Below are positions 10,813 to 22,053 of a stretch of DNA of 22,053 nucleotides, piece by piece. Numbering within the stretch: the stretch's first letter is position 1; each line of letters starts with the position of its first letter. The DNA comes from Conidiobolus incongruus B7586 (Eukaryota; Entomophthoromycota; Entomophthoromycetes; Entomophthorales; Conidiobolaceae). The notes below the pieces were generated by a model that was given only the letters and a program-made list of their open reading frames with translations, did not search any database and was not told where the DNA came from. The DNA lies in assembly GCA_000697335.1 (NCBI GenBank), contig JNEM01007018.1, positions 1 to 22,053 of the forward strand, read 5' to 3'. The position numbers and the translations under genes are program-made.

Positions 10813-11021
10813 TAAATAAAATTTCTAATATTAAGATTTTTATTTTAATATTAGTATTTAACACAGACATCATCATTATATTTAATATAATTAAAAATCC
10901 CATAATTTATAATTTTTTAAACTCAATTTTATTAATGGATTCACAGTCCAATAACAAATTACCAACTCATTAACTAATAAACAATATTCTTATAATCTTT
11001 TTATTCAATTAGTCAATAACA

Positions 11022-11362
11022 ATGGGATTAGTTACATTATTCTATATCGGTTTATTAATTGTTAACGCTTTAGCTATTTTAAATGAACAGAGATTTTTAG
11101 CTAGAAGTAAATCATAAATATTGAATAATCTGAAATTCGTATTAACTTTTGTTTAGTTGGTTTGACGCAACAAGCTGTAAGTTTTGGAGAACAAGAAACT
11201 ATCCGTTATAAAGTTATTCATTTAGTATCGGCTGTCAGAACACTTATGAGAGGTAAGTTTATATCATTATTATTAAATTGAGTATCTATTAATTTTGAGT
11301 TTTTAGTTCCATTAATAGCTGTCAATATTTTAGTAATTTTATATGAATTAATCTTAGGCTAA
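11022..11362 (+). CDS. YOS1: Yos1/IER3IP1-like ER-Golgi transport protein
   Basis: This small membrane protein is missed by simple ORF calls because it is split into three exons: 11022-11106, 11157-11252 and 11307-11362 (introns of 50 and 54 nt, GT-AG). The spliced product is 78 aa, the family's usual size (about 80). It starts MGLVTLFYIGLLIVNALAIL, a hydrophobic segment at residues 3-20. The family block NEQRFLARIG follows at 21-30. A second hydrophobic segment covers about 61-77, in VPLIAVNILVILYELILG. Yeast Yos1 associates with Yip1 and Yif1 and is needed for COPII vesicle transport from ER to Golgi. The gene lies 209 bp after THR1 on the same strand and converges on TOR. Both junctions split codons (ATT and GTT) that are restored to the expected I and V, which supports them. 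Confidence 0.93.
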
Positions 11363-12326
11363 AAATAAAAATAATAAATATTTTGAGTATTATATTTAAG
11401 TTTTACTGCTAATATTTGTTTAGATATATTATATATTTATCCATCTTTATTATTTAATTCAGTGAATTGAACATTTGTCACCATATTTAATTATTTTCAT
11501 TATACGAAAACATTTAATATATCTTTTTTATATTTTAATTTGAATGTTATAATCACTACCTCAATTTATTAATTATTATTAATATACATTTAATTGAGTT
11601 TAATAAGGAATTATTTAATAAGATATTTATTTTACTTAAATATTAGAAATATTTATCAAATTCGCTAATTTTTGGTTGACATCAAAAGGGTTGTTATATT
11701 AATATATCTCCATCCTGGCCAGATTTAATGTTCAGCAGATATATTTAATTTAATATTAATTTTAAACGCATTTATATCATCAAAAAAGAACCCTTAATTT
11801 ATATTTTTATGAAATAATTGATTGCTCTTTGACATGTCATGATTTTAAATTTTGAATTAAATGTTATTAGATAATATTTTCAACTAAATCAAGAATTGGA
11901 TTTATTACATTTCACGCAAACATATTTTGCATACAATTCTGTCAGTTTGAATCTTATATAAAATGAAATTTTTGGATGTGTAACAACAACCTATCACTGG
12001 ATATATACTCGAATAAACATTGTTAAACTGAATTACGTTACACTATTATGATTCAAAATTGTTACTAACATACTTAAGGATAAATACCATTGATTTCATA
12101 GGTTATCATCAAGTATAAATATTGGATCTTAATTAGTCGTTTAGATTATCATTTAATCAATAATATAAAATACAAATAGTTTAATAATATGTAATGTATT
12201 GTATCTTAAATGAATAAAGAGTATTAGAAATATCAAGAAAGCTATATTGGTATTAAAATATAATGTACTCAAAATAACTAAACCAAATAAGATTGTTTAT
12301 TGAAATGAATCATTGCAAGATCGAGA
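11363..12326. other. Convergent 3' intergenic region, no gene seen
   Basis: These 964 bp between the ends of YOS1 and TOR are AT-rich and have no frame of protein-like composition, tRNA or repeat array that I can see. They should hold the 3' untranslated regions and poly(A) sites of both genes. An AATAAA for TOR lies on the minus strand at 12301-12296, 25 nt after its stop. AATAAA-like strings also follow the YOS1 stop, but in such AT-rich DNA they carry little weight. Confidence 0.6.
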
Positions 12327-12342
12327 TTACCAAAAAGCACAC
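12327..12342 (-). other. TOR: TOR terminal micro-exon (exon 22, ends CAFW)
   Basis: This 16-nt exon reads G TGT GCT TTT TGG TAA on the minus strand. Joined to the TG at the end of exon 21 it gives W-C-A-F-W-stop. Most TOR proteins end in Y-I-G-W-C-x-F-W, so the last four residues of the FATC domain are restored. The acceptor TTTATTAG and a branch-like AACTAAT precede it. The 55-nt intron (12397-12343) fits the other introns of the gene. Confidence 0.9.
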
Positions 12343-15300
12343 CTAATAAATTGGATTAGTTGAATAGTGACAAGATTAATAATTGATAATAACTTACCAT
12401 CCAACGTAGCATTGGCATAAATTCTCGAGAGAAGTAGCCTGTTGAATTAATTTATCAACCTGTTGAGGTACGTCTAAAACTTGGTTACGATCGAAATCTC
12501 TACCAGTTAGTTTGTTGGAAACTCTAGTGATGACAGTGATTGCTCTCTTATTCAAGACTTCGGGTTGGTAGTGCTCATCTGATTCCTGGTCCTTAGTACC
12601 ATAGTGGGAGTCAGGTTTGTGGCTGGCTGGGAATTTGTGCGCTTCGGCATTGTTATTATCCATAGGATTTTTGGTCTCGTTAGTATTCTTGGGCGGGGGA
12701 CTAGCACGAGACAAAAGACGCCAATTGATAAGGGGATCGTAGACGAATGCTTCCAATACCGCCATCAAACTCTCTTTATTGTCACGGAGCACTCTTAACA
12801 CATTTTCACAGGTGGTTCGATAATTACCTTCGATGCCACAGACTTCCATTGCATTGGTCAGCATTCGGGTGAGACGGAATGGAATGCGCTCAGGGAACTT
12901 GTCACGATGCATGGCTACTTCAAAGCAGTCACCAAAATCGATATGGATGACTTTGCCACTGTAACGATCCAACATAAGATTGGATGGGTGACGGTCGCCT
13001 AATCCAAGAATGTAACCAACTATTGACATGGTGGCTAAGGATCGAGTGTAACAAGTTCGACGGGCTAACCACGATTCAGAGTTCTTGCTCTTCAACCAGA
13101 GGACGCGGCAAAGATCCTGACCAGTGGTATTATCCAAAGCATATTCAAAGACTTCGACCTTCTTCAATAATGGAAGCTTGTCAAATTCTGGAGCCATTTG
13201 AAGCATCAAACGATGCTCAATATTAAGGAGGATCTTCCTACTGTCACGATAATCTCTGATAAGAGCGTGCAAAGTGTCACTATGAGGAACCCAGCCAATG
13301 AGACCAGAGTTAGGAGAAAGAGGAATGACTGGATATCGCTCAATGTTAAGCTGACGTTTAAATGTTTCCGAGTCAGTTTCAAGTAGAGTATTGACCAAGC
13401 CAAATAACTGCATAACTCTTTCATCTTGACGTAAATCTTCGTGGCCCTTAAGGAGATACTGATAATAAGATCCGTCGCTGCCTTGAATAGTAAGCTTCCT
13501 AGGTCTTTGTTTGGATGTGATTACGTTCAAAGTAGTTGAAAAGCAGCCAATCTTGACAATTGGCTCACCACTTCGATAGGACCCTGGAATTGCTAAATCA
13601 AGGTCACGAGCAGCTAATAACTTGGGAGAAACATACTGAAGTTCGAGTGTGGTCAATTGAGGTAATTGTTTGTTAATACGACGGAACACTTGATAGTATA
13701 AGTCCCAAGCTTGATTCAAATCGGTCACGTTTAATGTGCGCTTGTAAGTTTGACACCATTCATAAGCCTCTTGCAAATCTCTTCCAAAGGCTTGATTGAA
13801 CGAAATTTCTCGCAAAGTCTCGGGTCCCCTTTCGAGCATTTGATGGAGGGGTTCGAGGGTATTGAACATTCCTTCAATATTTTGGTCCCCAAAATACATC
13901 CTTGAAGCTTCTTCCAATCCTTCATGCCACATTTCATGCCATAAAATCGCAACGCGAATTAACTCCTCACTGACAATAATGGCTTGTTCAACTAACTGAG
14001 GACTGTGACCTCGGAGATGATCCATGATAAGAAGGGCAGCATTTTTGCGAGATATACTATGGGATTTAGATGCTACAGCAATAGGATAGACAAGAGCTTG
14101 AGGATGTTCTTTTCCAATTTCTGATAATAACTGATGAATTAATCTTCTCACATTAGATGATGGAGCATTAATTCTGGCAATGATCTAATACAAATTGTAA
14201 ATCTCCATAATACTGTCATGAAGCTAATTTAAACTTACTTGAGGAATAACTTGTAACCAATTGTCGATGCTCACGCTGGAAAAACCTTCAGCAATTGCAG
14301 AATTGACATTAGGATGATATCCGTACTCGAACCAAAGGGTCAACAATCTCAGAGTGTCTTGAAGAGAATTACCACGTGATAAGGCAATTGACTGGAAAAA
14401 ACCTAAAAAATCATAGTTAAAATATTGAATAAGAAAACAATGAAGCTATTACCATGAACAGCGGGTACAACGTATGCGACGAGAACATGATCAGATATTC
14501 TGGTATCTGTGTGGCGATAATGGTTGACAACTTCGAAGTTGGCAATAGCCCAAGCATGCCAAGCCTTATACCAATGACGATCAAATTGAGTCGCCAAGAG
14601 ATACGAGTGAAGGATGGATGGAATAGTAGCCTAAGAAATAATTGGTTATCACGTTAAAATCAAAAATATTCAACAAATTACCTCGTTCCAGTTATCTTGC
14701 AAGGTAACCTGCCATTCCGCCTGTTTCAAGAAACAGCTGGCCAGTAATTTGACATAATCACCGGACCCTTGCTGGGTCAATTCTGAGATGTGATTCACAT
14801 CGGGGTAAGTGTGATAGTCGTTAAGATTCTGGAAGCCTAAATCGGTAGCCAATTGTTGGGTGAAATATTTCAGACTCTCCAATGACTCCTTCTGAGCTCC
14901 TGTAGCCCATCCATGCTTCAAATGAGCATAAATAACATGGGTTGGAGAGCCATCAGTTCCATGGTAAGAAGGTGAAATTCCCTAAAAAATGAATTTAGAT
15001 AATTTGCGGAAAGTGTTAAATTTCCTTACTGATCCTTCTTTAGATTTGACATCCTGAAGCAGCATATTCAATGTGTTTTCTGAAAGTGCCAGACGACCGT
15101 TCTTACGACATAAATTGGCGAATTTAATCCAGAGTTCCAAGTCGTCACTAGGACTAAGGACAAATGAACGAGTGGAAAGTGTACGGTGCCATACGTTGAC
15201 ATCTGGTTGGCATCCTTTCAATCTGGAGAGATGTTAATTTGAATTGGTAAAGAATTCTCTATATAATCTTACCTCTTAATCCATGTCTTGCGCATGGTAG

Positions 15301-18300
15301 CTTGACGTTCTGGTTGATCACCGAATAATTTATATTGGATGACTTCTTCCAGTTCAGATAACATTTGAATTTGAACAATAATTCTAAAATACATGTTAGT
15401 AATTTAAATTAATTGGAATATAATGAACATTACGAATAAGCTCGACTATAACTTTCAGCAATGAGTGCAGTCAATTCGTTATCCAACATACTTCTTGTCC
15501 TATCGATATAAACTTGGGCTTGATCGTATTGATTGTGGTGTAGAGCTAAAACAGCTCGATAGAAGGAATAATCGGGGTTATCGGGCTTAATCGATTGTGT
15601 GTATCGGCTCAATGAGTTCAATTCACCAAAACTCCAAATAGCTCCAGTAGCGTATGGTGCAATTTCTTCTTTTTCTTTCGATGTAAAACTGTCCCACTTC
15701 TGTTCGACCAAAGGAGCTAACTGATGGAACTCACCAAGGTTGTACAGACATCTCATTATTCCAAGAGTCATGTCTGCTCCCTCTTCTTCTTGTTTGCTGC
15801 TATATGCTTTGAGTGCATCATCCCACCTTCCAAGTTTTTCGTACCAGGTTTCTTGAAGCTCCAATTGATGGTGGCGTTGAGCGTATGTAAGAATACCAAC
15901 AGCAGCATCTGGCTGTTGAAGTTGGTTATTAATACCAATTAACTCCTCAATAATCTTGGGAGATGGTTCAGAGATAAATTCCAATTCCTTGTAGTGGAGG
16001 GCTTTAGCATAGGCATGACAACGACTAGCATACATTCCGAGGGTTCCGATATCGATGGGAAGGGTTTTATCATCGTGTTCCATAAACTCAGCCAAGTTGA
16101 GTAATTGCTGAAGGATATCGTTGGGAATGGTTGGTGATGCAAGAGCAATCTCTAAAGATCTAATCAATTCATCTTGATTATGATCTTGGAGTTCTGTCCA
16201 GCAAGAAACGAATGCCGCGTTAAACAACTCACGAGCTAATGGTAGGTAAGTAGAAGCAAGAGCAGCACAAGCTCTTAGTGCATGCGAAGGAGATTGCTTT
16301 AACAATTCAACACTAAGTTTCTTAAACCATTCAAACCAATCTTCTTTTGTAGATCTTTGTAGAGCTTCCCATGCCTTCTTCAAAAGCACTTCCGATACTG
16401 ATAACTTTTTCATGGATCCTAATTCAGTTGAAAATGGTACGTCGAATTCAGCGTTACTCGATTTATTTCCCAGTTTCTCAATTTCAGGATCATAAAAAGT
16501 CTCATGATTCATTATTTTTTGGATCAATAAATCGTATTTAGGATCTTGAATTTGATTATTTTGCATAGAAGTTTTTACTAAAGGAATAAAAGCAATGTAG
16601 TTAATTCCTATTTGATAAGCAATAATATACAAGCTTCTCATTCCTTCTTTTCTGAGATCGTCATTGTTGATGTACAAAACTCGAGCAATAGAGTGCACCG
16701 CTTGAGATGCAAGGTCAGAGCACTGAAGATTTATAAACATCATTCCAATAGTTTGAATAGCAGTTTTCTTGATCAATAAGGAAATTTCGGGCTTTTCTAA
16801 GAGTTTCACAATGCTTGGAATGATCAAATTGGTATATTCCTGAATACTGGATCCAAAGCAAATGATCGTTTGGAGAATTGCCTTGATAATTCGATGACTT
16901 TCAGGAGCATCTGAATCGAGTACTTGAAGAACTTGGGGTAAAAATGAAGGAATATATGTGTTAAATTCGCCACCAAGAGCAATTGAAATGGATTTAATGA
17001 GATTCATCAAAGTAATTTGAGTCTCTGTAGAAGTATGCCAAAAGTCTTGGATGACTTTGAATATTTCTGGAAGGAAATTTCGAATATGTTGATTGACAAT
17101 GAGCACCAAAGTACTCAGCTGCTTGAAATAAAATTCATGAGTTCCAACTGGACTGGATCGCACCACATTTAAAAAGGCAGGAATGATTAATGGTAAAAAG
17201 GATACAATTTTAAGGCCAAGGGTGTTGAAGATATACATGAAGGATTCAATAGCAGATTGATGGTAATTTGATAGTGAAGGATCTTTGAGAATTTTAAGGA
17301 GTGAAGAGATGACAACTGTGGGATAATAATCTTCAGAAGAAGGCCCCATACCAATCAAGATCATACTGAGCTCTGTATTATTACTCATTACTTTCGGTCC
17401 AGAGGATGACTCATCTGTTCCTAATTCGGAAGTAATTAATTTATAGGGATTTATAGCGCCTAAAATTCCTATCAATCTAATAGTCTCTTGACGAATCTGA
17501 GGATTTTGCTCTGATTTCAGAATATCAACAAGAATAGGCATTAGTTGAGGATATTTAATATATGGTTCAATAACATATCCAGTGCTTCTAGCAAGTTGGC
17601 TGAATGCCTTCAAAGCAGCAGATCTTTTGATTGATGAGCTTTGGTCTTGTAAACTTTCGATTATAAGTGGAACCATTTCATCTATATGAGGTTCAAGTTC
17701 TTTGCCACCCATTTTAACCAAATCTCCAATTGTGGTCAATATATTTGATGAAACAATGGCATTTGGGTCTCTGGATTTAGATAAAAGTGCTTGAATTATG
17801 GGTTCAATATAAGGACGGGTTAATGTGGGTGACGAGGTAATGATTAGGCCAATCATTCTTGAGTTTTCTTGTTTCACGCGACTAACAAAGATTTTAGGAA
17901 TGTAAAATAAAAATGAATATTAAATATACCTTTCATTGCTATATTCAAGTTCGGTGAGTGCTTTGATCAACTCTTTACGTAAAAATGGTAAGGCTGAAGC
18001 GGGATTTGTATGGGCAAATCGAGATATGACCTGAATAGTCGCCTCCCTCACAGGAAAATACTCATCATTCATCGCTAAGGAAAGTGTTTTAAAATTATTA
18101 GTTTGTGCAAGGTGGAGATCAAAATTGCTGTCCAGATTGGAAATCACAGTAAATCGAATAGTGGGATCTAAAAAATCTGTTAGTTTAAACGATATATATT
18201 TGCCAATTTAGATTTAACCTGAATCAGCCACACCAGCCATCAAGAGCTTAAATAAAACATCATTAATAACTCGAATTGCATGTGCGCTGGTTTGGTGACA

Positions 18301-20491
18301 GATTGGGTCTTTACTCAATAGTTTACAACAGGTAAGTGCAGCAGAACGTCTTACTATCAGACGATGATCTTCTAAATAGTAAATGGCACATTCATAGATA
18401 AATTCAGAGAGAGAGTGGCCTACGAATATTGTAAATATCAAATGAGCATTAAATTTAGATATAATTACCAAAAAAATTAAAATTTCCCAAAGTGTCAAGT
18501 GATAAAACCACTAAGTCTGTGCTATAAAGTTCGAGTTTCTAGAATAACACATTAGCAGAAAGATAAAGGTATTGTAAATAAAACATTACAATTAACTCTT
18601 TAACAGATGATTCTGGAATTGGTTTCTTTAAAGGAGATCCCGACGGAATGTAATTTCTCCCACTTAATACAAGGGATATCATGTTTAACAACCGGTCTAA
18701 TGAGAAGGATTAAAAATTTGGGTGGATGAATAATAGAAACCATTTACTTTGAACAGTTGGTAAGACCGAAGGTATATTAGTTGAAAGGTCAGTCAATGCT
18801 TTGACCAAAGGCTCAGAAAGTCCCATACCAATCATTAGATCTAGCAATTCGTTGGCGTATGTAGATAAGGTTCGGCCAACAGAAATCGATAACAAACTAA
18901 TACATTCAAAAACTTGAGGATCAGCTTGTAATTTACTTTTGCTAAATTCAATACAGTTAACTATTGCATTACTATAATGGAATAATGATTACCTTCTGTT
19001 GATTAAATTCTCTTTAATATTAGCAATAATATCTGGAATATATGGATTAATTTTTGATTCTATGGATTTGGCTATAAAACCGATAGCAGAAAAAGCTAAA
19101 AAATATTAAATATTAGATAGAAAAATATACTGCATGAAGTTGCTTACCAATATATTTTTCTCTATCTCTTCTTAACTGTTGAATGAGGTACCCAGCGAAC
19201 TTATCTAGATACATTGTTACAAATGTATCTGGGTCATACTCTGCTAATGCTGGAATAGTTTGAATTATTGCTTTTCTGATCAAGTGTTCCCTATGATCTT
19301 TGTAATTAAGATAAATAGTACATAATTCAGCGTATCTGGAATTAATAAACTATATCAAATTAAATATTAAGTTGTTTGATTATTTGAAATGAAGAGTACC
19401 TTTCCAGAATGAGCAATCAATTCGTGAAGAGTCAAAAATGAACCATGAACTGATTCAAGCGAACTGTAGCTAAGACCTTTAATAGCCTCGTCCCATACAC
19501 GAGAATACCATGAATTATGTAAGGGACTATCTCTCTGAAGCATCACTTGAAGCGATGATCTCAATACTTCGGCCGCGGCTTCTCTTATTATGATCTAATC
19601 CTAAATTAATATTCAGCGTATAAAGGATTATATTGAGATTGATACCTTATTATCACGAATAGCAACCCAAATTAAATTAAATATTTCGGAAATGTAACCA
19701 TACATTAACGTTGGTGCATTTTGAACTAGTGCTTTGAGAATTAACATGGAAGCATGTCTTCTCAACTCATTAGAATCCTCTAATATTATTCAAGTTATCA
19801 GAATGAAAATATTTTGGTTGAAATAATGAGAAAAACCTTGTAGCCACTCGAAGGAACGTTTGACTTCAAAGTCAATTAATTTAGATGTTGCTACATCGCT
19901 TTCGAGGACGAGTTTCCCTAATTTGCAAATATTCATTAACTACGATTTGAAATGACTTGAAAAACATTGGAACTACCTAAGACGTCAGCTGCCATTTTCA
20001 TGAGTTCAGTATCGGAATTGGGAAGCGCAATTTTTAAACAGTTCATTATTTTGAATCTCTTGTCATAACTTAAATCGAAGCCGTTACCGGCAAGTTGATC
20101 TAAATGATAAAGAATTAATATAAATATATCAATAAATTATGTTTAAAGGTACCTAGGCCTTGTATAGCTCCAAGTCTTTCGTAAGGATCTACAGATTTGA
20201 GAGATTCAGTAAGGGAATGATAAACATCCCAAGTGATCTTATCCGTTTCATGGCTGCTGTATTCCCTCGCTACATCTTCAAGCTAGATACTTTATTAGTA
20301 ATTTTTTATTATATTAATTGATTGATTTACAAATTCACTAAGATTTTTAGCAGCTTTCAGTCTTGTATCGTCAGATCTACATATATTAATTAATTTTATT
20401 AATAATTTCTAAAATATCCAAAACATTACTTGTTTTTTAAATCTGTCAAAATTCGATTCAATTGTTGACTTGCTTTGGAAATAGTCGTCAT
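12327..20491 (-). CDS. TOR: TOR serine/threonine kinase (PIKK family)
   Basis: Target of rapamycin, the catalytic subunit of TOR complexes, couples nutrient supply to translation, growth and autophagy. The 22 exons are 20491-20430, 20376-20331, 20282-20153, 20099-19977, 19917-19837, 19779-19646, 19594-19400, 19349-19148, 19095-18993, 18941-18748, 18696-18590, 18538-18469, 18419-18219, 18167-17930, 17881-15434, 15383-15273, 15222-15030, 14981-14682, 14630-14453, 14402-14239, 14184-12398 and 12342-12327. They join in frame to 2360 aa (yeast and human TOR are about 2340-2550). HEAT repeats fill roughly residues 1-1170, including LNDYF-like blocks such as [18 protein letters not shown] domain follows (about 1180-1760). 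The FRB spans about 1832-1936 and keeps Ser1854, Trp1920 and Phe1927, the positions tied to rapamycin-FKBP12 binding. The kinase domain has Lys2006 before [24 protein letters not shown] with catalytic Asp2157, and IDFG with Asp2176. A hydrophilic insert lies at about 2252-2301, then the FATC (2334-2360). An in-frame stop 27 nt upstream supports the start. All active-site residues are present. Only one TOR gene is seen here; whether a second exists cannot be judged. Confidence 0.96.
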
Positions 20492-22053
20492 AATATGATA
20501 ACTACTTAATAATATTTATAGTTGGATTAAACGGTCAAATATTAGATAGTTTTTTTGAATAGTAAAAATATGTGAATTAAAGATTAAACCAAAGTATGTG
20601 ATTAGCAGACTCAATTAACAATTTAAAATTTTTAGTTAGATCTTTGAATTTGAAATGTGACGATGAAATGGATTGAATTTTGGGAGATTAAATTTTATAA
20701 TCCTCAACTCCATCCAAATTTTCCACACCTCCATAGTTATTTAAATTTAAAATTATAGGATGATTTATTCAAATTAATTATATATACTGATATATAAAGC
20801 CAGAGAATATTTTAAATAAAAGAACTAGAGCCATAATATATAACTATTAATGATAACCACTGTTATGATGAGCAGGTACAATAGTATATTATGGTTAAAG
20901 TTGGCATTAAGTATTTAGAACACAAAACTTATTAGGTTTAAGGGAGGATTTTGGGAGTTTAAGCATGAAAACATACAGGTTTATATAATGGCTACGCAAA
21001 TAATTTTATACTCTGGGAAAATGCTGGAATTAATCATCACTTCATACACTTCATTCTTCATCAAGTAAGTCTTTAGCATTTTGATACTACTCTTATTGAG
21101 GCATGCTAGTTTTATATTGTGAGAAGACAGTATAAATTCTGTTACTATATCTATTTTCTTAACCTGCCACTTGCATCTTAGAATATAATCCAAATGAGGC
21201 GAATAATATATCAATATATTTTGTTCTCTATCTCACATACAATTCTATTTGCCTCTACTTGCATTCTTCCAAGCCCTAATGGCAATTTATGACTTATTAT
21301 TGATATTTTTGATTGAGGTTGAGCTATGATAATCAACTATCCATTATTTAAATAATATATTATCAATTAATGTATATATAAATTTAATTTTATTTATATT
21401 TAAAATTATATGAAAATCATATATTTTTACATTGAATTTGAAGTAATGGAAAATTTTTTAATTTTTTATTTTTCAAATATATCATTAATTTTAAATAAAA
21501 AAATATATACAAAATAAATAAATTATATATATAATAACTTTTTTGATTAAAAAACTATCTTTTTAAAATTAGTTATTTGATTTGATTATATTTTAACCAA
21601 ATAATAATTATCAAAAGTATTTTATTTTGGTATTAGTAAATCTTAACCATAAACCCTCTAATATTATTAGAAAGTTACAAACAGCTTTTGATAATAAAAT
21701 GTTATTTAAATTCACAATTTATCACTAGATAAATTATTTTAAGATTGAAAAAAAATATTATATAAAATTTATTAAAATCTAGGAAATTAACTCCAATTAT
21801 CACTTTTATAATTATTAATTGAATAATAAATTATATTAAATTATATTTTTTTATTTTAGTTAGAGAATTATCAAGACACTTTTATATTATTTATATAAGT
21901 ATATTATATATATGAAAGTTTATATTTAAAATTAATTAATTATATCATAAAATAGATTTATTATAATTTAACAAAAGCTTAAAAAATTAGAGTAATTATA
22001 ATTAAATTAAATTTATTAAAATATAACTAAAAACTAAAGCTTTTATAATAAAT
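20492..22053. other. TOR upstream region and AT-rich DNA
   Basis: These 1562 bp lie beyond the TOR start codon. The first few hundred bases must contain its promoter, but no specific site stands out; a C-rich patch near 20700-20735 (minus-strand G-rich) is the only compositional feature close by. A slightly GC-richer block at about 20870-21320 holds an unrecognised open frame, listed separately. From about 21340 to the end the sequence is nearly pure A/T with no supportable gene. Confidence 0.6.
20981..21214 (-). other. Unrecognised 77-codon open frame, doubtful gene or relic
   Basis: A minus-strand frame of 77 codons without an ATG at its upstream end closes at 20981. Its composition is mixed, with C, W, H, P and charged residues, unlike the chance frames of the AT-rich flanks, and the local GC is somewhat raised. 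It reads like the tail of a protein or a fragment, for example a stretch with SSHNIKLACLNKSS. I recognise no family. It could be the last exon of a gene whose other exons I could not find, a remnant of a mobile element, or chance. No splice partner was identified. Confidence 0.2.

Noticed and set aside
9713-11362. THR1 and YOS1 as an operon-like pair
   Set aside because: They share a strand and lie 209 bp apart, but have unrelated roles and separate 3' signals, and fungi normally transcribe such genes singly.
12394-12396. TAA at this position as the real end of TOR
   Set aside because: It lies within a GTAAGT donor and would remove the conserved CxFW end, which an ordinary-sized intron and exon 22 restore.
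12604-13386. Plus-strand open frames opposite the TOR kinase exon
   Set aside because: They are antisense shadows of a strongly conserved coding exon and show no family resemblance.
18942-18992. Earlier acceptors for TOR intron 9 at its internal TAG sites
   Set aside because: One would make a 21-nt intron, far below all others. The other leads straight into a stop codon. The last acceptor gives 51 nt and an open frame into the conserved QVFECISLL block.
1-22053. tRNA or rRNA genes
   Set aside because: I looked for the T-arm GGTTCGANTCC pattern and for rRNA-like GC-rich conserved blocks and saw none. A covariance-model search would settle it.

Overview
The window looks like nuclear DNA from a very AT-rich fungus. 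Three intron-containing protein genes use the standard code, and all 25 inferred introns are short (48-59 nt) and GT-AG. One gene is homoserine kinase, a threonine-pathway enzyme that fungi have and animals lack. Gene exons run from about 27 to 53% GC in lines I counted by hand, while the DNA between genes is mostly A and T. I cannot place the species. The intron density of the TOR gene would suit an early-diverging or otherwise intron-rich fungus, but that is inference.

Layout. Positions 1-3424 are AT-rich DNA without a supportable gene; about 1070-1520 holds a possible decayed coding relic. Positions 3430-9090 are an old Ty3/Gypsy-type LTR retrotransposon on the minus strand. It has two full LTRs, a 5-bp target duplication (AATAT) at its exact ends and a polypurine tract, but its interior is thoroughly broken. 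Positions 9091-9712 are the THR1 upstream region, with a perfect 70-bp (TAA)n run and a perfect Gcn4-type site (TGACTCA). THR1 (9713-10812, +, 3 exons, 329 aa) is followed 209 bp later by a YOS1/IER3IP1-like gene (11022-11362, +, 3 exons, 78 aa). After about 960 bp of gene-free DNA comes the convergent TOR kinase gene (20491 down to 12327, -, 22 exons, 2360 aa). Positions 20492-22053 hold the TOR upstream region and AT-rich DNA, with one unrecognised 77-codon open frame.

How the genes relate. THR1 makes O-phosphohomoserine for threonine synthesis. Yos1 is a small membrane protein of ER-to-Golgi transport. TOR is the nutrient-sensing kinase that promotes growth when amino acids are plentiful. 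They are separate housekeeping genes and I see no operon-like system. THR1 and TOR are both tied to amino-acid supply, and THR1 carries a candidate general-amino-acid-control site, but their adjacency may be chance.

The most useful result is a revised end for TOR. The obvious stop at 12396-12394 lies inside a GTAAGT splice donor. A 55-nt intron followed by a 16-nt last exon (12342-12327) gives the protein the C-terminus GWCAFW, matching the conserved FATC tail. I found no clear evidence of a previously undescribed system in this window.
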